Below are positions 1-5,869 of a stretch of DNA of 41,392 bases, piece by piece. The notes beneath the pieces are model-generated. The model did not search any database. It was not told the DNA's origin and saw nothing but the letters and a program-made list of their open reading frames with translations. The translations under genes and the position numbers were made by a program. The DNA is from Chloroflexota bacterium (GTDB lineage Bacteria > Chloroflexota > Dehalococcoidia > DSTF01 > RBG-16-68-14). The stretch covers positions 1 to 41,392 of the forward strand of contig QIFC01000082.1 in the NCBI GenBank assembly GCA_003228685.1, read 5' to 3'. Every line of letters starts with the position of its first letter. Position 1 is the stretch's first letter.

Positions 1-165
1 TGCTGCGGCATCAGCTATGCAGTTGCTACGCAACTGCGGCTCGGCTCCCGCCAGTGGCCGGCTTGGCATTAGAACCCGCTCGGTTCGGCGTGCGGCTGAT
101 GCTTCGCATCAGCTTGGAAAGAGCTGCGCTCTTTCTGGGCTGCATTAGAACCCGCTCGGTTCTCG
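1..165. repeat. Array of small perfect hairpins
   Basis: Four palindromes lie in this stretch: 19-37 (8-bp stem, loop TAC), 95-113 (8-bp stem, loop TTC), 117-135 (8-bp stem, loop TGC) and 72-86 (5-bp stem). The last is repeated at 148-162 as part of a direct repeat of about 21 bp (66-86 and 142-162). The 95-113 and 117-135 hairpins overlap the TT linker arrangement seen in the other modules of this window. The second copy of the direct repeat supplies the last codons and the stop of the gene that follows. There is no T tract, so these are not ordinary terminators. Confidence 0.8.
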
Positions 166-711
166 AGCCGCCGCGAGGTATGCCGCCGGCGATGCGCTGA
201 CGTCGAGGCGGGCGAGGTGCGGTTGCTCGCCGTTCCGGCGCGCCTGGAGGGCTTCGAGTTCATGCAGTGTCTGGAGGCACTGGCGATGGAGGTGGGCTTC
301 GTAGCGCATGATGTTGTCGAGGTAGTAGGGGTCGAGGACGAGGTGGCGCTCCTGATCCTTGTAGACGAGCGAGGTGTCGATGAGGTCGTCGCCTTCGTCC
401 CGGGCGGCGATTCGCTCGTTGGCGTAGTCGACCTTCCCGCGAATGCCCTCGACGACGTAGCGGGTGGTGGCGGTTTCGTGGCGGGTGACGCGGCGGAGGC
501 GCCATAGGAGAGAGGCGATGCGTCCGGCCAGCTCTTCTTCGAGGGCGCCCTCAGGAGCGAGGTTCTCGGTGATGCCCGCGAGGTGTCGCTCGTACTGCTC
601 TTCGTCCTCGATGCCGGGGATGACGGGGCGTTCGGTCCACATGCCGTGGCTGACGGCGTTGTCCCTCACAGCCATCCGGCCTTCCTCGGTCTTGGGTCCT
701 CTCTTTGTCAT
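145..711 (-). CDS. Hypothetical protein, GPKT-EGR N-terminal motif
   Basis: A 188-residue, charged, probably cytoplasmic and helical protein; I do not recognise its family. The N-terminus reads MTKRGPKTEEGR followed by an N-A-x-x-HG motif near residues 18-24. This opening is seen in small uncharacterised proteins often found in accessory DNA; that link is from general memory and weak. The rest is Arg/Glu-rich helix with no catalytic motif. The ATG at 711 was chosen over the longer frame to 954 because it follows GGGGG and the extra N-terminus would be low-complexity sequence crossing hairpin repeats. The C-terminus EPSGF and its stop are encoded by a short repeat that also occurs 76 bp further on, so the original 3' end may have been replaced. 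It is divergent from the FRG gene. Confidence 0.6.
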   Translation of the reverse strand: MTKRGPKTEEGRMAVRDNAVSHGMWTERPVIPGIEDEEQYERHLAGITENLAPEGALEEELAGRIASLLWRLRRVTRHETATTRYVVEGIRGKVDYANERIAARDEGDDLIDTSLVYKDQERHLVLDPYYLDNIMRYEAHLHRQCLQTLHELEALQARRNGEQPHLARLDVSASPAAYLAAAREPSGF

Positions 712-807
712 GATGCCCCCTGGCTGCGCGGAAACTGTTCCGCAGAATCGGGTGTTTTTCGCGTCGTTATGATCTGCTGCGTATCTGGCGGCCGCTCCGT
801 TATGTCG

Positions 808-850
808 GGTCGCCTTCGGCGACCTTGGAGAAGCTCCAGGGAGCTTCTCC
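808..850. repeat. Two-hairpin module
   Basis: Hairpin 1 is 808-814 with 818-824 (7-bp perfect stem GGTCGCC, loop TTC). A TT linker follows. Hairpin 2 is 827-836 with 841-850 (10-bp perfect stem GGAGAAGCTC, loop CAGG), followed by TGGCT. It lies between the divergent genes starting at 711 and 976. The first stem recurs with a different loop at 3868-3884. Confidence 0.85.
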
Positions 851-961
851 TGGCTCTGGACGCTCGTGGTTATGGTAGGGGATCGCGGGCGGAGCGTGGA
901 GGGGGAGGTGGCAGTTGCCAAGGTTCGTACGAGAAGCCTGACGGGCAGTGACAAGTGGTGT

Positions 962-967
962 TATACT
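962..967 (+). promoter_or_regulatory. -10 box TATACT, leaderless arrangement
   Basis: TATACT ends 8 nt before the ATG at 976, which places the expected transcription start at or next to the start codon. No convincing -35 box or Shine-Dalgarno sequence is visible. Confidence 0.45.
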
Positions 968-975
968 TGGCTGCC

Positions 976-1803
976 ATGTCGGTGAGGAATATACGTGATC
1001 TCAAGCCACGAAACTTTACCGAGTTCGTCGGGTACGTCGACGCCCTCCAGGAACACAGCAGCGGGACTGTTTGGTACCGCGGCTGCCGAGACCGAAAGTA
1101 CTCGCTTCTTCCGTCGATCTATCGAAAGCGAGAGAACCCCTCAGTAGGGCCAGAAAAGCTCTCCGAGCTTGAAGCTGAGCTAGTTCAGCGATTTAGGAGT
1201 CGGAGTATCCCGTATCACAACCGAGACTTAACAGACGGCCTTGAGACCCTCTTCTTCATGCAGCACTACTCAATACCCACGAGGCTTCTGGATTGGACTG
1301 AGAACCCGTTCACTGCGCTGTTCTTCGCTCTCAGAGAAGCTCGCTACGAGAGGACGACTTCTGGCGGCGTTAGCTATACGCAGAGCGCAGCCGTTTGGGT
1401 ACTGGACCCGACCAAATGGAATCAATCTGCCTTATCACACCAAACCTACACTGGTGGTCCATTAGACTCAGCGCATCCAGCTCTAGCATCGTATAGGGTG
1501 ATTGGCGATATCGACAATATCGGAAAGCCACCCCTGGCTCTATACGGAGCTCATAACAGCGAGAGGATTGTGGCGCAGCAGGGCACCTTTGTCATATTCG
1601 GGTCTGAAAACACTGCCCTGGAGAATCTCTATAGGACTGGTTCTTATCCTGATAAGTCTCTGTTTCGCATTACAATCTCAAGAGGTGTGATAGGTGAGCT
1701 TCGCGAATCGCTCCTTAGCCACGGCTTCACCGAGGCTATCGCTTTCCCAGAGCTTGAGGGTCTTGGACGCGACATTCGAAGGACGCTAGGATTCGACTTA
1801 TGA
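976..1803 (+). CDS. FRG domain-containing protein
   Basis: A 275-residue cytoplasmic protein of the FRG family, named for a conserved Phe-Arg-Gly motif, here WYRGC at residues 33-37. The family signature QHYxIPTRLLDWTxNP followed by a hydrophobic ALFFAL stretch is clear at about residues 96-120. FRG proteins have no generally assigned reaction, but they are often encoded in defence and mobile regions. The ATG at 976 is preferred over GTG 955 because a TATACT box lies 8 nt upstream. The stop overlaps the next gene's start by 4 bp (ATGA), so the two are translationally coupled. GC is about 52% in a sampled line, against well over 60% in neighbouring genes, which suggests horizontal acquisition. 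Family assignment is firm; a role in phage defence is inference. Confidence 0.88.
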   Translation: MSVRNIRDLKPRNFTEFVGYVDALQEHSSGTVWYRGCRDRKYSLLPSIYRKRENPSVGPEKLSELEAELVQRFRSRSIPYHNRDLTDGLETLFFMQHYSIPTRLLDWTENPFTALFFALREARYERTTSGGVSYTQSAAVWVLDPTKWNQSALSHQTYTGGPLDSAHPALASYRVIGDIDNIGKPPLALYGAHNSERIVAQQGTFVIFGSENTALENLYRTGSYPDKSLFRITISRGVIGELRESLLSHGFTEAIAFPELEGLGRDIRRTLGFDL

Positions 1804-2888
1804 GATCCACACGACCAGACATCCGGGTGAGACCGTTCGAACAGAAGACTCTGAGTTGGTGGAACATTCACCGCACCGAAATCGACATGGAACCCTTGTA
1901 CCAACGTAGAGGCCGACTTTGGTCGAGTGCCGACAAGGCATACTTGATCGACTCTATCCTCAACGGCTTTGACATCCCGAAGATCTATATTGCCGACTTC
2001 ACATGGGGTGATTCTCCACTGAACCTCCAACGCCTGCCGTATGCCATCATCGATGGGAAGCAGCGTTTCGAGGCGATCTTCGACTTCTTCGACGGGAATC
2101 TCGTGCTGAACCGAGATTTCGCTTACCGGCGAGACAAAGGCTTGAAACTTGGGCGCCTAGGTTATCGAGACCTCCAGCGTGAGCACTCTGCGGTGGCCGA
2201 GGAGTTCGAAAATTACAACCTCCATGTGATGTCTGTCATAGCCAGTTCCGAAGAGCCCATCAACGAGCTGTTTGTACGGCTGAATCGAAGCAAGCCGCTC
2301 ACGGGTGCAGAGATTCGAAACGCAATGGGTGGCCCCGTTCCTGAGATGCTGACAGAAATCGCTAATCATGACTTCTTCAAGACGGTCGTTCGATTCTCCG
2401 TCAAGCGTGGCCAGGACCAAAACACGGCGGCGAAGCTTCTGCTGTTTGAGTACTCCGATCGACCACGTGAGACGAAGAAGACGGTTCTTGACCGATTCGT
2501 ACGTGACGCAGCCAGCTTCGATGCCGACGAGCGGTCGAAGCTGGAGCTTGCTGGCCGTCGCGTGTTGGACGTTCTTCAAGACATGTCGAGCATCTTTCTG
2601 CCGAAGGACGATCTGTTGGCTTCCGCTGGTAGTGTTCCCGTCTTCTATTGGCTCATACGTGGTTTTACTGAAGACCTACAGAGCAAACTGAGAGGCTTTC
2701 TGGTGCAGTTCGAAGAGTCGCGGCGGAAAAACAGGATGTTGGTGCGTGAGCAGCCGAACAGCGATCTTATTGATAGCGAGCTTGTGGAGTATGACAACTA
2801 CAATCGGAGCACGAATGATCAGTCCAGCCATGAAGGCCGCCACAAGATACTCCTGCGGCGTTACATCAGTGAGACATGGGACGAGTAA
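1800..2888 (+). CDS. DUF262 (GmrSD N-terminal-like) protein
   Basis: A 362-residue protein of the DUF262 family. The hallmark motif IDGKQR at residues 84-89 matches the DGQQR motif of this ParB/Srx-like fold, which in GmrSD and SspE is linked to nucleotide-dependent restriction of modified or phage DNA. Further family features are YQRRGRLW near residues 34-41 and RLNRSKPLTGAEIRNA in the middle. It lacks a recognisable DUF1524 HNH nuclease domain at the C-terminus, unlike full GmrSD proteins, so any nuclease activity must come from elsewhere or be absent. It overlaps the FRG gene by 4 bp and shares its lower GC. I infer a two-gene operon, plausibly antiviral; the family call itself is strong. 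Confidence 0.87.
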   Translation: MRSTRPDIRVRPFEQKTLSWWNIHRTEIDMEPLYQRRGRLWSSADKAYLIDSILNGFDIPKIYIADFTWGDSPLNLQRLPYAIIDGKQRFEAIFDFFDGNLVLNRDFAYRRDKGLKLGRLGYRDLQREHSAVAEEFENYNLHVMSVIASSEEPINELFVRLNRSKPLTGAEIRNAMGGPVPEMLTEIANHDFFKTVVRFSVKRGQDQNTAAKLLLFEYSDRPRETKKTVLDRFVRDAASFDADERSKLELAGRRVLDVLQDMSSIFLPKDDLLASAGSVPVFYWLIRGFTEDLQSKLRGFLVQFEESRRKNRMLVREQPNSDLIDSELVEYDNYNRSTNDQSSHEGRHKILLRRYISETWDE

Positions 2889-2992
2889 GTGTGTGCGTTG
2901 TGTGAGACATCCTTGCGAGTTTGAAGTGTTCTGGCTGGTGTGCCCGTCCCTCTCCGTGCGGAACGCATAACCAGCTGCTCCCTCACCCTCGG

Positions 2993-3015
2993 CCCCTCTC
3001 CCTCTGGGCGAGGGG
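2993..3015. repeat. REP-like imperfect palindrome
   Basis: CCCCTC pairs with GAGGGG, with one internal mismatch, then CCC/GGG around a TCT loop. It sits in the 174-bp gap after the DUF262 gene. Palindromes of this CCCCTCTCCC...GGGCGAGGGG type are common dispersed intergenic repeats in GC-rich bacteria. Confidence 0.55.
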
Positions 3016-3062
3016 AGACCCCCACCGAGAAGGTGGCTCCGGCCTGCTAAGATAGCGACGCC

Positions 3063-3257
3063 ATGACTGACAGCGACACCCAAGTCTTACTAGACGGACT
3101 GAGATTTCCAGAAGGCCCGCGCTGGCGGGACGGGAAGCTTTGGTTCTCCGATGATGTACGGCTGCCTTGCGAGGCAGCTTGGAAGAAGCTCTGCGAGCTT
3201 CTTCCGGCGTCTCACATGTTAGAATCGCGCCCTAACAAGGAGGCGAGACATGAGTAG
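3063..3257 (+). pseudogene. Truncated SMP-30/gluconolactonase start, copy 1
   Basis: The first 32 or so codons read as the N-terminus of an SMP-30/gluconolactonase/LRE-type beta-propeller (VLLDGLRFPEGPRW, then DGKLWFSDD). A full protein of this family is about 280-300 residues; here the similarity stops at about position 3158, where a two-hairpin repeat begins (3161-3205). The reading frame runs on through the repeat for a total of 64 codons. A TAAGAT box lies 9 nt before the ATG, so the start region looks intact and may still be transcribed. A second, diverged copy starts at 3250. I read this as a gene remnant, not a functional lactonase. Confidence 0.75.
3161..3205. repeat. Two-hairpin module within SMP-30 remnant 1
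   Basis: Hairpin 1 is 3161-3167 with 3172-3178 (7-bp stem GCTGCCT, loop TGCG). After TT, hairpin 2 is 3181-3191 with 3195-3205 (11-bp perfect stem GGAAGAAGCTC, loop TGC), followed by GGC. It starts exactly where SMP-30 similarity ends. Confidence 0.88.
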
Positions 3258-3378
3258 CGAGACGAGGGTACTACTGGACGGCCTGAGATTCCCGGAGGGG
3301 CCGCGGTGGCACGATGGGCGGCTCTGGTTCTCCGATAATGTATGGCTGCCTTGCGAGGCAGCTTGGAAGAAGCTCTGA
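3250..3378 (+). pseudogene. Truncated SMP-30/gluconolactonase start, copy 2
   Basis: A 42-codon frame with the same SMP-30 N-terminal sequence as the copy at 3063 (VLLDGLRFPEGPRW, then DGRLWFSDN). It is clearly diverged in the third-codon positions and in several residues. It is cut at the equivalent codon by the same hairpin module and ends at a TGA inside it. It has a good Shine-Dalgarno sequence (AAGGAGG, 6 nt spacing) and a TAGAAT box at 3220-3225. The gene parts of the two copies differ, whereas about 33 bp of hairpin sequence is identical. That points to a later arrival or homogenisation of the repeat. Confidence 0.75.
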
Positions 3379-3405
3379 CCTGGCGGTCAGGCGCGCACTT
3401 CTTCC
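3345..3405. repeat. Two-hairpin module with a third hairpin in its loop
   Basis: Hairpin 1 (3345-3351 with 3356-3362) is identical to the one at 3161. The outer hairpin 2 stem is GGAAGAAG 3365-3372 with CTTCTTCC 3398-3405. Its loop contains another palindrome, CTGACC 3375-3380 with GGTCAG 3385-3390. Compared with 3181-3205 this looks like insertion of one unit into the loop of another. Confidence 0.85.
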
Positions 3406-3450
3406 GGCTCGGAATTCCGCCGTCCGGATATGGCCCCCGGCTGGCTGCGC

Positions 3451-3756
3451 CTAGGCGCCCGGCATCTCGAAGCCGCTGACGATCACGGCGTTGGAGTCGG
3501 CGGCGGCGTGGCGCTCTCCGATGACGGCCTGGTACTCGGCCGAGTCGTACCAGGCGCGGGCGGCGTCGACAGACTCGAATTCGATGATGACGGTCTGCTG
3601 GCCGTGCCAGGTCCCTTCGACCACTTCCGCGTTGCGCTCCACGACGATGGGCTTGCCACCGCTCTGGAGGATCGTCGGGATGGCCCTGCCGGCATACGCG
3701 CCGAGCGCGGCTTCGTCTTTGATGTCCTCGGTGAAGATCATGTATCCCTTGGCCAT
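3451..3756 (-). CDS. DUF1330 domain-containing protein
   Basis: A 101-residue protein matching the small DUF1330 alpha/beta-barrel (dimeric ferredoxin-like) family. The sequence begins MAKGYMIFTEDI, followed by a YAGRAIPTILQSGGK segment, a strand with EGTW, and the family-typical F-x-S-x-x-A-x-x-WYDSxEYQ helix near residues 60-75, ending in a VSGFEMPGA tail. The family is about 95-105 residues, so this is full length. The reaction is not established. The ATG at 3756 was chosen because AAGGAG lies about 7 nt upstream. It is a single gene between hairpin-rich stretches. Confidence 0.88.
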   Translation of the reverse strand: MAKGYMIFTEDIKDEAALGAYAGRAIPTILQSGGKPIVVERNAEVVEGTWHGQQTVIIEFESVDAARAWYDSAEYQAVIGERHAAADSNAVIVSGFEMPGA

Positions 3757-3867
3757 TGCTCTCTCCTTTGTTCTCTCGTGTGTGGGTCTGTTGACTTGAG
3801 ATGATAGCTTGGCCCGCGGCAAGCCTCAACAGGCTGATCCCGTTTGCCGCAGAGGAAAAAGAGCCCG

Positions 3868-4186
3868 GGTCGCCTATGGCGACCGGCTGACTTGCGAGTC
3901 AGCTTGCAGTAGGTGCCCCCAAAGGGGGGGCAGCCCTGCGCAACTGCTGGCGCCTGGCTGCCAGGGTGACCGGCCGCCCGGCTGAGGCCGGGCAGCTTGG
4001 AGAAGCTCTGCGAGCTTCTCCGGCCTCTCCTCTGCGGCCTGCCTTGCAATGAAAGAGCCCGCGCTAGGCTGTACTGGTGGCGGGAGGGCGGCTCACCTGA
4101 GGGTGAGCTTGGAGAAGCTTCGCTTCTCGGCTGGCTTAGGGGGACAGCTTTAAGAAGCTTGGCTTCTCGGGCGCCTAGCGCGGGCT
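3868..4186. repeat. Large cluster of nested hairpin modules
   Basis: This fills most of the 574-bp gap between genes. Perfect stems include 3868-3874/3878-3884, 3886-3892/3897-3903, 3914-3920/3926-3932, 3976-3982/3987-3993, 3999-4008/4012-4021, 4091-4097/4102-4108, 4112-4118/4122-4128 and 4153-4158/4162-4167. A 14-bp perfect inverted repeat (AGCCCGCGCTAGGC at 4056-4069, complement at 4173-4186) encloses the last three. Two copies keep the pattern hairpin-TT-GGAGAAGC. No open frame of note crosses the cluster. Confidence 0.85.
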
Positions 4187-4330
4187 TGAGGTTCGCAGGT
4201 CCGGGAGGAAGGTCCATCTTCACTGCGGTCCTGCTACTTCAAGGTAGCGGGCATGTCGCGACGGCGGGGTGACCGTCGTCACGCCGGGATACTTTGTCAT
4301 GGTTTCGAAACATTGACCGGCTTCGCGAGC

Positions 4331-5854
4331 TTATCTCGCGGGCAGGGGAGACGGTAGCACCTCGAGCAGCCCGGCGCCTATCTGCAGGATGAGCGCGGCG
4401 TCGATCGAGTCGACGTTGCCGTCGGCGTTGGCGTCGGCAGCGTCCTCACAGCCAACCGTGCTTAGCAATCCGGCCACGAGCTGCAGGACGAGCGCGGCAT
4501 CGATGCTCGAGACCGAGCCGTCGCAGTTGGCATCGCCGATTGGGGTCGGCCCAGCCCCACCGTCGAACACATAGGCGGCCCCGGCGTCCGAGCCACCGGC
4601 ATCCTCGCGGGAGGCTCCTACGACGGCGGCGCCGCCGCTGACCGAGACCCTGATGCCGAAGAAGTCGCCGGCCTCAGCGTCGGAGGCGGTGAGCTTGTTG
4701 ACCTCGCCCCAGGCGTTCGCGCCGCCCTGGTCACGCTCGAACATGTGGGCGGCGCCGGCGCCTAAGCCACCGACGTCCGCGCGGAATGCGCCCACGACTG
4801 CGTTGTCGCCGCTGACCGACACGCCGCTACCGAAGAAGTCGCCGGCCTGGGCGTCGGAGGCGGTGAGCTTGGTGACCTCGCCCCAGGCGTTCGCGCCGCC
4901 CTGGTTACGCTGGAAGACGTAGGCGGCGCCGGCATCTGAACCACCTGCATCCTCGTTGTCCGCCCCGACGACGGCCGTATCGCCGCTGACCGCCACGCCG
5001 ACGCCGAAGAAGTCGCCGGCATCGGCGTCGGAGGCGGTGAGCTTGGTGACCTCGCCCCAGGTGTTCGCGCCGCCCTGGCTACGCTGGAACACGTAGGCGG
5101 CGCCGGCGCTGTCGCCGCCTGCGTCCTCCTGGAATGCACCCACAATGATCGTGTCACCGCTGACCGCGACGCTGGCGCCGAACTCGTCTTCAGCCTGGGC
5201 GTCGGAGGCGGTGAGCTTGGTGACCTCGCCCCAGGCGCTTTCGCCGCCCTGGTTACGCTGGAAGACGTAGGCGGCGCCGGCGAAATCGCCCCCAGCGTCC
5301 TCGAGGTACGCGCCCACGACGGCGGTATCGCCGCTGACCGCCACGGCCGCGCCGAACCAGTCGGTGGCCTGAGCGTCGGAGGCGGTGAGCTTCGCCACCT
5401 CGCCCCAATTGTCCGGGCCGCCGTGGCCGCGCTGGAACACGTAGGCGGCGCCGGCTTGGTGGCCGCCGGCACTCTCGAAGCGCGCTCCCACGATGGCGAT
5501 GTCGCCGCTGATCGCCACACTGGTGCCGAATAAGTCACCGGCCTCGGCGTCGGAGGCGGTGAGCTTGGTCACCTCGCCCCAGTTGTCTTGACTGCCCTGG
5601 TCGCGCTCGAAGACGTAGGCGGCCCCGGCGTTGGTGCCGCCGGCATTCGCGAATCTCGCGGCCACGACGGCGGTGTCGCCGCTGACCGCCACGCTGACGC
5701 CGAACTGGTCGTCAGCCTGGGCGTCGGAGGCGGTGAGCTTTTTGGTTTCGTTAAGGGATGCTGCCGCAGAGCTATCCGGCAGCGCGATCGCTAGCGTCGC
5801 TATCAGGCCGGCCAGAAGCAGCGCCCTGCTCATGCCAAGCCGTATCTTCACCAC
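4331..5854 (-). CDS. Secreted FG-GAP-type repeat protein with dockerin domain
   Basis: A 507-residue exported protein. A signal peptide (SRALLLAGLIATLAIALP, cleavage near SSAAAS) is followed by seven tandem repeats of 58 residues, the last partial. Each starts KLTASDA, carries FGxxVxVSGD and VVGA, and ends AGAAYVF...WGEV, which is an FG-GAP/beta-propeller-like pattern. The C-terminal 65 residues form a dockerin type I-like pair of calcium-binding loops (GDANCDGSVSSIDAALVLQ and DANADGNVDSIDAALILQ). It probably binds a surface partner or matrix; no cohesin is seen in the window. It starts 15 nt after the end of the upstream PHP-hydrolase gene, so it is likely co-transcribed. The start is either GTG 5854, with TAAACT 7 nt upstream, or ATG 5833. 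Confidence 0.85.
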   Translation of the reverse strand: MVKIRLGMSRALLLAGLIATLAIALPDSSAAASLNETKKLTASDAQADDQFGVSVAVSGDTAVVAARFANAGGTNAGAAYVFERDQGSQDNWGEVTKLTASDAEAGDLFGTSVAISGDIAIVGARFESAGGHQAGAAYVFQRGHGGPDNWGEVAKLTASDAQATDWFGAAVAVSGDTAVVGAYLEDAGGDFAGAAYVFQRNQGGESAWGEVTKLTASDAQAEDEFGASVAVSGDTIIVGAFQEDAGGDSAGAAYVFQRSQGGANTWGEVTKLTASDADAGDFFGVGVAVSGDTAVVGADNEDAGGSDAGAAYVFQRNQGGANAWGEVTKLTASDAQAGDFFGSGVSVSGDNAVVGAFRADVGGLGAGAAHMFERDQGGANAWGEVNKLTASDAEAGDFFGIRVSVSGGAAVVGASREDAGGSDAGAAYVFDGGAGPTPIGDANCDGSVSSIDAALVLQLVAGLLSTVGCEDAADANADGNVDSIDAALILQIGAGLLEVLPSPLPAR

Positions 5855-5869
5855 AGGTGCAAGTTTAGC

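Noticed and set aside
3868-4186. Hairpins as Rho-independent terminators
   Set aside because: None of the stems is followed by a T tract, and they occur many in a row in both upstream and downstream gene regions.
1-4330. An integrated phage or insertion sequence behind the accessory stretch
   Set aside because: No transposase, integrase or phage structural gene is visible; only short repeats and remnants are present.
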